The position numbers and the translations under genes are program-made. From NCBI RefSeq assembly GCF_022385335.1, contig NZ_CP092431.1:1302001-1366000 (forward strand): 64,000 nt of DNA, read 5' to 3'. Below the pieces are notes generated by a model. That model ran no database searches. It had not been told where the DNA came from and was given only the letters and a program-made list of their open reading frames with translations. Positions 1 to 7,214 of this stretch are shown piece by piece. Source of the DNA: Streptomyces deccanensis (GTDB lineage: Bacteria > Actinomycetota > Actinomycetes > Streptomycetales > Streptomycetaceae). Position 1 is the first letter of the stretch. Every line of letters starts with the position of its first letter.

Positions 1-2
1 GC

Positions 3-560
3 CCGGCCGGCACCTACTCGGGCGGGATGCGCCGGCGGCTCGATCTGGCCGCCGCCCTGGTCGGCTCCCCGCCCCTGGTCGTGCTGGACGAGCCCACCAC
101 GGGCCTCGACCCCGAGAGCAGGCTGGACACCTGGGAGGCGGTCGGTGAACTCGTGGCGGGCGGCACGACGATCCTGCTGACGACCCAGTACCTGGAGGAG
201 GCGGACCGCCTCGCCGACCGGATCACCGTGATCGACCGGGGACAGGTGGTCGCCGAAGGCACCAGCGACGCGCTCAAGGCGACCGCCGGGAACCGGCTGG
301 TCGTCCACGTCGCCGAGGATCACCAGCTCGACGCCGCCGCCCGCGCCGCCGGGCAGGCCACCGGCACGGCCCCGACCGTGGACCGCCGCGCCCGGCGCGT
401 GGAGGCGGCCGCCACCGACGGGCGGGCCGCGCTCGGCCGCGCCCTCGCCGCGCTGGAGAGCGAGGACGTCGAGGTGCTGGAGATCGGCCTCAGCCGCTGC
501 ACCCTCGACGACGTGTTCCTCGCCCTGACCGGCCACGCCGGACGGGGGGCCGCCCGATGA
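3..560 (+). CDS. ABC exporter ATP-binding subunit, DrrA-like (5' end outside window)
   Basis: Only the C-terminal part of the nucleotide-binding subunit is present; the frame is open to the left edge, so the start and Walker A lie upstream. The ABC signature YSGGMRRRLDLA and the Walker B/D-loop LVVLDEPTTGLDP are followed by a switch-histidine-like segment replaced by TTQYLEEADRLADR, as in daunorubicin-resistance (DrrA) type ATPases, and by a C-terminal accessory domain. The stop codon overlaps the next start as ATGA, so the two subunits should be translationally coupled. It probably energises export of the product of the adjacent NRPS cluster; the substrate is inferred from context only. Confidence 0.9.
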   Translation, partial: PAGTYSGGMRRRLDLAAALVGSPPLVVLDEPTTGLDPESRLDTWEAVGELVAGGTTILLTTQYLEEADRLADRITVIDRGQVVAEGTSDALKATAGNRLVVHVAEDHQLDAAARAAGQATGTAPTVDRRARRVEAAATDGRAALGRALAALESEDVEVLEIGLSRCTLDDVFLALTGHAGRGAAR

Positions 561-1561
561 ACGCCCCCGTACGCGCCCCGGACACCGGCGGCCCCCCGGA
601 CGCTCTTGCGCGCAGGACCGATCGCGCCCCGGAACCGGCCACCAACGCCAGCGGCACCGGCACCGGCACCGGCACCGGGAGCCGGCCTCCCGCGAGCCCC
701 CTTCCCGCGAGCGGCCTTCCCACGGGCCGGCCTCCCGCGATCCGCCGGACCGCGGCCCGCCGGATCCCCGTGCTCCGCGTCGTCGCGGAGAGCGCCGACC
801 TCGCCCTGCGCAATCTGCTGCACCTGCGGCGCTCCCCGGGCCTGCTCATCTCCTGCCTGGTCGAGCCGGTCGTGTACGCCCTGCTCATCGGCTACGTCTT
901 CGGCAACAGCCTCGGCGGCCCGGCGTACCGCTCCTACATGATGGGCGGTCTGATCGCGCAGACGGTGGCCTTCACCACCACCTTCACCACCGTCGGACTC
1001 TCCAGGGACCTGGAGCAGGGGATGGTCGACCGCTTCCGCGCGCTGCCGATCTCCCGGGTGGCTTTGCTGCTGGGCCGGACCACGTCCGACCTCGTCACCT
1101 GCCTGGCGAGCGTCGCCGTCACCACCACCTGCGGCCTGCTGATGGGCTGGCGCGCGCACACCGGGCCCGTCGCGGTCGCCGCCGGGGTCCTGCTGGTGCT
1201 GCTGTTCTCCTTCGCGATGTCGTGGGTCGGCGTGTTCGTCGCCCTCGTCGCACCGAACGCCCAGGTGGCCGGCAGTCTCGGGCTGATCTGGCTGTTCCCG
1301 GCGACGTTCATCTCCTCCGGGTTCGTCTCCGGCTCGACCCTCCCGGGACCGCTGTCCACCGTGGCCGCCTGGAACCCGATCACCTCGCTCGCGGGCGCCC
1401 TGCGCCGACTGTTCGGCAACACTCCCCCACCGGGTTTCCACGTACCGCACGACTGGCCCGCCCAGCACCCCGAGCTCTATACGGCGGGCTGCTCGGTGCT
1501 GCTCGTCGCCGTCTTCATCACCCTGTCGACCTGGCGCTACCGCACCCGCACGAGCCGCTGA
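557..1561 (+). CDS. ABC-2 type exporter permease, DrrB-like
   Basis: A 334-residue membrane subunit paired with the preceding ATPase. The first 75 or so residues are unusual: low-complexity Gly-Thr dipeptides and Pro/Ala/Arg repeats before the conserved ABC-2 fold. From about residue 75 it follows the family: amphipathic helix LALRNLLHLRRSPGLL, then about six hydrophobic segments and the typical sequence YMMGGLIAQTVAF plus RDLEQGMVDRFRALPISR. The start ATG overlaps the ATPase stop and has a G-rich Shine-Dalgarno. Most family members lack such a long repetitive N-terminus, so an internal start could be used, although no better one is obvious. Likely role: export of, or self-resistance to, the cluster product. 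Confidence 0.88.
   Translation: MNAPVRAPDTGGPPDALARRTDRAPEPATNASGTGTGTGTGSRPPASPLPASGLPTGRPPAIRRTAARRIPVLRVVAESADLALRNLLHLRRSPGLLISCLVEPVVYALLIGYVFGNSLGGPAYRSYMMGGLIAQTVAFTTTFTTVGLSRDLEQGMVDRFRALPISRVALLLGRTTSDLVTCLASVAVTTTCGLLMGWRAHTGPVAVAAGVLLVLLFSFAMSWVGVFVALVAPNAQVAGSLGLIWLFPATFISSGFVSGSTLPGPLSTVAAWNPITSLAGALRRLFGNTPPPGFHVPHDWPAQHPELYTAGCSVLLVAVFITLSTWRYRTRTSR
653..676 (+). repeat. Hexanucleotide tandem repeat (ggcacc)x4
   Basis: Four perfect copies of ggcacc encode alternating Gly-Thr near the N-terminus of the ABC permease. Being a multiple of three, slippage would change length without breaking the frame. Confidence 0.9.
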
Positions 1562-1562
1562 C

Positions 1563-1650
1563 CGCGACCGCGCCCCACCACCGAGCACGACCGCGCCGTC
1601 ACCACCGCGCACGAGACCGCGCCCCGCAACAACGACCGCGACCGCGCTCC
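1563..1650 (+). repeat. Degenerate 23-26 bp repeats between permease and oxidoreductase genes
   Basis: The gap between the permease and the LLM gene is made almost entirely of three imperfect copies of a unit containing gaccgcgcc followed by a caccaccg-like segment. No stem or promoter motif is clear. The next gene has its own AGGAG ribosome site just downstream. Confidence 0.6.
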
Positions 1651-1675
1651 TCGTACGCCCCTCACAGGAGCCCCC

Positions 1676-2863
1676 ATGCCCGTCCCCGCCCTCCGCCTCG
1701 GCCTCAATCTCGGCTACTGGGTCGGCGGCAACGACGCCTCCAACCTCTCCCTCGCCTCCCTGGCCGAGGACCTCGGCTATTCGGCGGTGTGGGTCTCGGA
1801 GGCCTATGGCTCCGACGCCGTCACCGTCATGTCCTGGATCGCCGCCCGCACCTCCCGCGTCGACGTCGGCAGCGCGGTCCTGCAGATCCCCGCCCGCTCG
1901 CCCGCGATGACGGCGATGACCGCCGCCACCCTCGACACCCTGTCCGGCGGACGGCTCAGGCTCGGGCTCGGGGTGTCCGGCCCGCAGGTCTCGGAGGGCT
2001 GGCACGGCGTCAGGTTCGCCTCGCCACTGGGCCGTACCCGCGAATACGTGGGCCTCGTACGCCAGGCGCTGCGCCGGGAACCCCTCGCCCACGAGGGCCG
2101 CCACTTCACGCTGCCGCTGCCGGACGGCCCCGGCAAGGCGCTCGCCCTGACCATCCGGCCGCCGCGCGAGCGGATCCCGGTCTACCTCGCCGCCCTGGGG
2201 CCCAGGAACCTGGAGCTGACCGGGGAGATCGCCGACGGATGGCTCCCGGTGTTCTTCTCCCCCGACCACGCCGCCCAGCAGCTCAAGCCGCTCGAGGCCG
2301 GCCTCGCGGCGTCGGGGCGCACCCTCGACGGCTTCGACATCGCGCCCGGGGTGCCCCTGGTGACCGGCCCCGACTGGCGGACCTGCGCCCGCCGGGTAAG
2401 GGGGTACGCCGCGCTGTACCTCGGCGGCATGGGCGGGCGGGAGGACAACCACTACACCCGGCTGGCCGAGCGCATGGGCTTCGGGGACGGGGCGCGTGCC
2501 GTCCAGGAGAGGTTCCTGGCCGGCGACTACCCCGGCGCCATGGCCGCCGTACCGCTGGAATTCCTCGACGCCACCTCGCTGCTCGGGCCCCGCGAGCGCA
2601 TCGCCGAGCGGATGACGGCGTTCGCCGAGGCCGGCGCCACGACGCTCAATCTGATGCCGGTGGGCCCCGGGCTCCCCGGGCCGGACCGCGCCGCCGACGC
2701 GCTGCGGATCGCCGTCGAGGCGGCGGAACTCGCCGGCCTGCTCACGACCACCCGCGCCCCCGAAGGCCCCCGCACGCGAGGGCCCTACGACGCGCAGGAC
2801 GCCCAGGACGCACAGGACGCCCAGAACTCCCGAGGAGAGAACCACACCCATGACCACGCATGA
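1676..2863 (+). CDS. LLM-class, probably F420-dependent oxidoreductase
   Basis: A 395-residue TIM-barrel flavin/F420 oxidoreductase of the luciferase-like superfamily. The N-terminus LGLNLGYW, the segment AEDLGYSAVWVSEAYGSDA, the core TLDTLSGGRLRLGLGVSGPQ and VYLAALGPRNLELTGEIADG match the actinobacterial branch usually assigned as F420-dependent. A good AGGAG precedes the ATG. The extreme C-terminus carries four Asp-Ala-Gln triplets encoded by a 9-bp tandem repeat, outside the expected fold. Its end overlaps the thioesterase start by 14 bp, so it belongs to the same operon. It probably performs a redox step on a carrier-bound or released intermediate; substrate unknown. FMN use cannot be excluded from sequence. 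Confidence 0.85.
   Translation: MPVPALRLGLNLGYWVGGNDASNLSLASLAEDLGYSAVWVSEAYGSDAVTVMSWIAARTSRVDVGSAVLQIPARSPAMTAMTAATLDTLSGGRLRLGLGVSGPQVSEGWHGVRFASPLGRTREYVGLVRQALRREPLAHEGRHFTLPLPDGPGKALALTIRPPRERIPVYLAALGPRNLELTGEIADGWLPVFFSPDHAAQQLKPLEAGLAASGRTLDGFDIAPGVPLVTGPDWRTCARRVRGYAALYLGGMGGREDNHYTRLAERMGFGDGARAVQERFLAGDYPGAMAAVPLEFLDATSLLGPRERIAERMTAFAEAGATTLNLMPVGPGLPGPDRAADALRIAVEAAELAGLLTTTRAPEGPRTRGPYDAQDAQDAQDAQNSRGENHTHDHA
2789..2824 (+). repeat. 9-bp tandem repeat, four copies, encoding (Asp-Ala-Gln)4
   Basis: Four near-identical copies of gacgcncag, differing only at the alanine third base, extend the C-terminus of the LLM oxidoreductase. This looks like replication slippage that kept the frame. 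Confidence 0.9.
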
Positions 2864-3563
2864 CACGACCAAGCTGATCTGCCTGCCGTACGCCGGGGCG
2901 GGCGCCTCGTTCTACCGGCCCTGGAAGGCCCTCGCCGGGGACGCGCTGGAGATCGTGCCCCTGCAACTGCCCGGTCGTGAGCGGCTGATCGACGAGGACC
3001 CGTACCGGGACGCGCACCGGGCCGTCGACGGGCTCCTGGCGCAGCTGAGGGAAGAGCTCGGCGAGATCGGTGGGCATCGGGTCGCCGTCTTCGGACACAG
3101 CCTCGGTGCCGTGCTCGCCTTCGAACTCGCCCACCGGCTGGTCGACGAGCCGGGTGTCGAGCTGCTCCACGTCTTCGTCAGCGGCTCGCCGGAACCGGCC
3201 CGGGGGCGCGAGCGGCGGGCCACCGGCCTGTCCGACGAGGAGTTCCTCGCCCGGGTCGGCGACTTCGCCGGCTACCACCATCCCGCGCTGGACGACCCGG
3301 AGATGCGCGAGATGATCCTGCCCGCGCTGCGCGCGGACGTCGAGATGCACGAGAACTACACCCCTTCCACCGGCCTTCCGCTGCAGGCGCCCCTCACGGT
3401 GGTCCGGGGCGAGGACGACGACCTGGTCGGCTACGACGACGCCGAGTCGTGGAGCAAGGTGGCCGGCCGCGACTTCGAGCACGTCGAGGTCCCCGGGGGC
3501 CATATGTACCTCACCGACGCCGCCCCCGCGCTGGTCCGGCTGATCGTCTCGACGGTGCTGTAG
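2850..3563 (+). CDS. Type II thioesterase
   Basis: A 237-residue alpha/beta hydrolase of the editing thioesterase family associated with NRPS and PKS systems. The N-terminal CLPYAGAGASFYRPW is the family signature. The nucleophile elbow GHSLG places Ser84; the acid lies in the EDDDLVG segment near residue 190 and the histidine is in VPGGHMYL (His218). A strong GAGGAGAG precedes the ATG, which overlaps the oxidoreductase end. The expected role is to clear misloaded or stalled acyl groups from the carrier domain of the NRPS encoded two genes downstream. Confidence 0.93.
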   Translation: MTTHDTTKLICLPYAGAGASFYRPWKALAGDALEIVPLQLPGRERLIDEDPYRDAHRAVDGLLAQLREELGEIGGHRVAVFGHSLGAVLAFELAHRLVDEPGVELLHVFVSGSPEPARGRERRATGLSDEEFLARVGDFAGYHHPALDDPEMREMILPALRADVEMHENYTPSTGLPLQAPLTVVRGEDDDLVGYDDAESWSKVAGRDFEHVEVPGGHMYLTDAAPALVRLIVSTVL

Positions 3564-3621
3564 CCGCCACGCGTCCCGCTTCCTCCCCACCCAACGTGCC
3601 TGTTTTCTCTAGGAGTTCTCG

Positions 3622-4446
3622 ATGCGCCTGCACGGCAAGTCCGTCCTCGTCACCGGCGCCGCCCGCGGACTCGGCAGGGCGACCGCCCTCGCCTGTGCCG
3701 CCGAGGGCGCCGACCTCACCCTGCTGGACCTCTGCGCCGATCTGCCCGGGGTGCCCTATCCGCTGGGCACACCCGGGCAGTTGGAGCACACCGCCGCGCT
3801 GTGCCGGGAGGCGGGCGCCGCCGTCCTCACCGTCGAGACCGACATCCGTGACCTGCGCGCCGTACGGGAGGCGGTGACCCGGGCCGAGGACCGGTTCGGA
3901 CGGATCGACGTCGTCGTGAACAACGCGGGCATCGCGGCGCCCTCGGGCAAGCCCGTGCATGAGATCGACGAGGAGGAGTGGTCCCTGATGATCGACGTGG
4001 ACCTCTCCGGAGCCTGGCGGGTGATCCGCGAGGTCGGCAAGGCGATGACCGCCCGCCGGGCCGGGAGCATCGTCAACGTCGCCTCCACGGCCGGGCTCGT
4101 CGGCTACCGCCACTTCGCCGGATACGTCGCCGCCAAGCACGCCGTCGTCGGGCTGACCAAGGCCGCCGCGCTCGACTACGCGCCGTCGAAGGTACGGGTG
4201 AACGCGGTCTGCCCGGGGTCGGTGCGCGACGACGCGAAGGTCGAGGGCCGCATGCTCGGCGAGATCGCCCGGGCGCTCGACGTGCCGGTGGACGAGCACG
4301 AGAAGACCTTCGTCGAGGCACAGCCGATGAACGCGCTGATCGAGCCCGAGGACGTCGCGTCGGCGGTGCTCTTCCTCGCCTCGGACGAGTCCCGGCAGGT
4401 CACCGGCTCGGTCCTGACCGTGGACGGCGGATTCAGCGCCCGCTGA
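3622..4446 (+). CDS. SDR-family oxidoreductase of the mycofactocin-coupled type
   Basis: A 274-residue short-chain dehydrogenase. It has the cofactor motif TGAARGLG (residues 11-18), NNAG at 100-103, Ser155 and Tyr168-x3-Lys172. Between the second and third strands there is an insertion, LDLCADLPGVPYPLGTP, that is characteristic of SDRs coupled to the peptide-derived cofactor mycofactocin, which hold NAD tightly. The ATG has a good AGGAG. It sits between the thioesterase and NRPS genes on the same strand and probably oxidises an alcohol in the pathway. Mycofactocin dependence is inferred from the insertion; no mycofactocin genes are in this window. Confidence 0.85.
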   Translation: MRLHGKSVLVTGAARGLGRATALACAAEGADLTLLDLCADLPGVPYPLGTPGQLEHTAALCREAGAAVLTVETDIRDLRAVREAVTRAEDRFGRIDVVVNNAGIAAPSGKPVHEIDEEEWSLMIDVDLSGAWRVIREVGKAMTARRAGSIVNVASTAGLVGYRHFAGYVAAKHAVVGLTKAAALDYAPSKVRVNAVCPGSVRDDAKVEGRMLGEIARALDVPVDEHEKTFVEAQPMNALIEPEDVASAVLFLASDESRQVTGSVLTVDGGFSAR

Positions 4447-4494
4447 CCGCCCGCAAGCCGTCCGCCCTCCCCGAACGACAAGGAGTACCCACCC

Positions 4495-7185
4495 GTGTCA
4501 GGCTCCCTCCCCTCCGCGGCCCGCTGCCACGCGGTGCGCGTCCGCTCGGACCGCTCCCCCGACCTCGCGGCCCTTCCCGGGGTGTGGATCGAGGACGTGC
4601 CCCTGCCGGCGGCCGACCCGCGCGCCGAGCGCCTCCGCCACGCCGAACTCGCCCGCCCGGCCGACGCACCGCGCAGGGTCCTGCTGCGCTACACCGACGG
4701 CCCCTGCGATCTGGTCGTCGTGGCCCCACGCGACGGGTGGGACCGTACGGCCCTGGGCCGGCTGGCGGCAGGCGACCCGCTCGAACCTCGAACCGCCCGC
4801 TCCGAGCCCCCCGTTCCCGCGACCACACTCGTTCCCGTTCCCCCCTCAGCGACCGCTTCTGCGACCGCTTCTGCCCCCGCGCCCGCCTGGGGACTGGCGG
4901 ACGGCGGCCCCGCAGCCCCGCACCACTTCGCCCTCGGCGACGGGGGCGATGAGGCGAGCTGGCTCGCCGCCCTCGCCGTCACCCTGCGGCGCTACGACCC
5001 CGATGGCACGCCCGTCATCGGCACGGACCACGGCTCCTTCACCGTCGAGGACGCCCCCACGCTCGGTGAGCTGAAGCCGTCCTCCGCTGACGGGCCCGCA
5101 CTCGTCGGTCTGCTGTTCGACGAGGCGGAGGTGCCCGGCACGTACGTGCCCTGTCTGGCGCCGCCGTTCCCGCTCACCCTGTCGGTCTTCAGGGACGCCG
5201 ACGGCTGGCGGCTGCGCTGCGACCATCTCGGCACGCGCGTCTCCACGGAGATAGCCACCCAGTTCACCCGGCACCTCGTACGGGTGCACCAGTGTCTCCT
5301 GGCCGCGCCGGGGACCGGTGTCGGTGACGTCGACCTGCTGGACGACGCCGAACGCGACCGGGTCGCCGCACTCGGCCGACCGCCCCGCCCGCTGGTCACC
5401 ACCCCGGTCGGCGTGCCCGAGGCGTTCGCGCGGATCGCGGCGGCGACGCCCGACCGTGTCGCGGTGACCGACGCCGACGCCGAACTGACCTATCGCGAAC
5501 TCGACGAACGGTCCGCCCTCCTGGCCCACGGTCTGCGCGCCCACGGCGTCACCTCCGGGGACCGGGTCGGCGTGTGCCTGGAGCGCACCGCCGAGCTCGT
5601 GGTCGCCCTGCTCGCCGTGCTGAAGGCCGGCGCGGCCTACGTGCCCGTCGACCCCGCCTACCCGGCGGACCGCATCGCCCACACCGCGCGGGACGCGGGC
5701 CTGGGCGTGGTGATCAGCCGGTTGCCCGAGTTCCCGGACGTGCCGGGCTGCGCGGCCGTGACACCGGACGACCTGTGCGCCGCGGAGGACGGGCCCGGGG
5801 ACTCCACTCCTCTGCCCGCCGTCGACCCCGACGCCGCCGCCTATGTCATCTACACCTCGGGTTCCACCGGCCGCCCCAAGGGCGTCGAGGTGCCGCACCG
5901 GAACGTGCTCGCCCTGATCGACGCGACCCGCGACGAGTACGGGTTCGGGTCCGACGACGTGTGGACCTGGTTCCACTCCAGCGCCTTCGACTTCTCCGTG
6001 TGGGAGATCTGGGGCTGCCTGCTGACCGGGGGACGGCTGGTCGTGGTGCCGTACTTCGTCTCCCGGGAACCGGACAGCTTCCGCGACCTGCTGGTGTCGG
6101 AGCGGGTGACCGTGCTCAGCCAGACCCCGTCGGCGTTCGCCCAACTGCTGGACGTGGACCACGCCCACGTAGACGTCAGGCTGGTGGTGTTCGGCGGTGA
6201 GCCGCTCGACGCGCGCATGCTGCTGCCCTGGTTCGACCGGCACCCCGAGTCGGTCTGCCGGATGGTGAACATGTTCGGCATCACCGAGACGACGGTCCAT
6301 GTCACCCAGCAGACCCTCACCCGGCGGCTGGCCCTCGCCGGCAGCCGGTCCGTGGGGCGCGCGCTGCCCGGCTGGCACCTGTACGTGACCGACGAGGCGG
6401 GCCGGTTGCTGCCGCCGGGCGTGGCCGGTGAGATCTGCGTCGGCGGCGCCGGTGTCGCCCTCGGCTACCTGGGCCAGGAGGACCTGACCGCCCGGCGCTT
6501 CGTGGCGGACCCGTTCACCGGCGGGACGATGTACCGCAGCGGGGACCTGGGCCGTCTGCGGCCGGACGGGCGGCTCGAACACCTGGGCAGGATCGACAGC
6601 CAGGTCAAGATCCGCGGTTTCCGGATCGAACTCGACGAGATCCGCTCGGTCCTGCTGGAAAACCCGGACGTGCGGGCCGCGGCCGTCGTGGTACGCCGGG
6701 ACGACCCGGCCGACGCCGCCACCGCCGGGATCGACGCCTATGTGGTCCTCAACGGCGGCAGCACGTCGACGGTCCGCGAGCGGGCGGCGGGCGTCCTGCC
6801 CGACCACATGCTGCCCGCCACGGTCACCGCCGTGGACGCGCTGCCGCTGACGGCCAACGGAAAGCTCGACACGGCACGGCTCCCGGCGCCGGTGGCCGCC
6901 GTCGCGCCCGCGCGGGACACCGGGCCCGGGACGAAGGACACGGGAGACACGGGAGACACGGACGATGACCTCACCGGTCGGCTGCGGGAGATCTGGAGCG
7001 AGGTCCTCGGCAGGCCCGTCGGCCTGGACGACGACTTCTTCGAACTGGGCGGCAACTCCCTGTTCGCCGTCCGCATCGGCGCGGCCCTGCGTGCGCACGG
7101 CCTGCCGGCCCTGCGGCTGCGCGAGCTGTACCGCCACCCGACCGTCCGGGACACCGCGAGGAACCTGTCCGCCACGAGCGGCTGA
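4495..7185 (+). CDS. Compact NRPS: truncated condensation-like region, adenylation and carrier domains
   Basis: An 896-residue protein with a GTG start behind AAGGAG. Residues 1-300 resemble a shortened condensation domain: HHFALGDGG (143-151) sits where HHxxxDG is expected but has one extra residue, and only about 300 of the usual 450 residues are present. Residues 305-880 contain a full adenylation domain with YTSGSTGRPKG (453-463), FGITETTVHVT and NGKLD. Read against the Stachelhaus positions, the pocket starts D499, F500, W503, then S, V, G, M, V, H, with the usual Lys, closest to the threonine code. The carrier domain has GGNSL with the phosphopantetheine Ser855. A repetitive Gly-Asp-Thr linker separates A and T. 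It should load and tether an amino acid for the LLM and SDR enzymes encoded beside it. Confidence 0.9.
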   Translation: MSGSLPSAARCHAVRVRSDRSPDLAALPGVWIEDVPLPAADPRAERLRHAELARPADAPRRVLLRYTDGPCDLVVVAPRDGWDRTALGRLAAGDPLEPRTARSEPPVPATTLVPVPPSATASATASAPAPAWGLADGGPAAPHHFALGDGGDEASWLAALAVTLRRYDPDGTPVIGTDHGSFTVEDAPTLGELKPSSADGPALVGLLFDEAEVPGTYVPCLAPPFPLTLSVFRDADGWRLRCDHLGTRVSTEIATQFTRHLVRVHQCLLAAPGTGVGDVDLLDDAERDRVAALGRPPRPLVTTPVGVPEAFARIAAATPDRVAVTDADAELTYRELDERSALLAHGLRAHGVTSGDRVGVCLERTAELVVALLAVLKAGAAYVPVDPAYPADRIAHTARDAGLGVVISRLPEFPDVPGCAAVTPDDLCAAEDGPGDSTPLPAVDPDAAAYVIYTSGSTGRPKGVEVPHRNVLALIDATRDEYGFGSDDVWTWFHSSAFDFSVWEIWGCLLTGGRLVVVPYFVSREPDSFRDLLVSERVTVLSQTPSAFAQLLDVDHAHVDVRLVVFGGEPLDARMLLPWFDRHPESVCRMVNMFGITETTVHVTQQTLTRRLALAGSRSVGRALPGWHLYVTDEAGRLLPPGVAGEICVGGAGVALGYLGQEDLTARRFVADPFTGGTMYRSGDLGRLRPDGRLEHLGRIDSQVKIRGFRIELDEIRSVLLENPDVRAAAVVVRRDDPADAATAGIDAYVVLNGGSTSTVRERAAGVLPDHMLPATVTAVDALPLTANGKLDTARLPAPVAAVAPARDTGPGTKDTGDTGDTDDDLTGRLREIWSEVLGRPVGLDDDFFELGGNSLFAVRIGAALRAHGLPALRLRELYRHPTVRDTARNLSATSG

Positions 7186-7214
7186 CCCAGGAAGCGCCAC
7201 ACCACCCAGGGGCG

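Noticed and set aside
320..2872. 850-codon open frame on the minus strand across the exporter and oxidoreductase genes
   Set aside because: It is antisense to well-supported genes with family motifs; composition is Gly/Arg/Pro-rich as expected from reading high-GC codons backwards.
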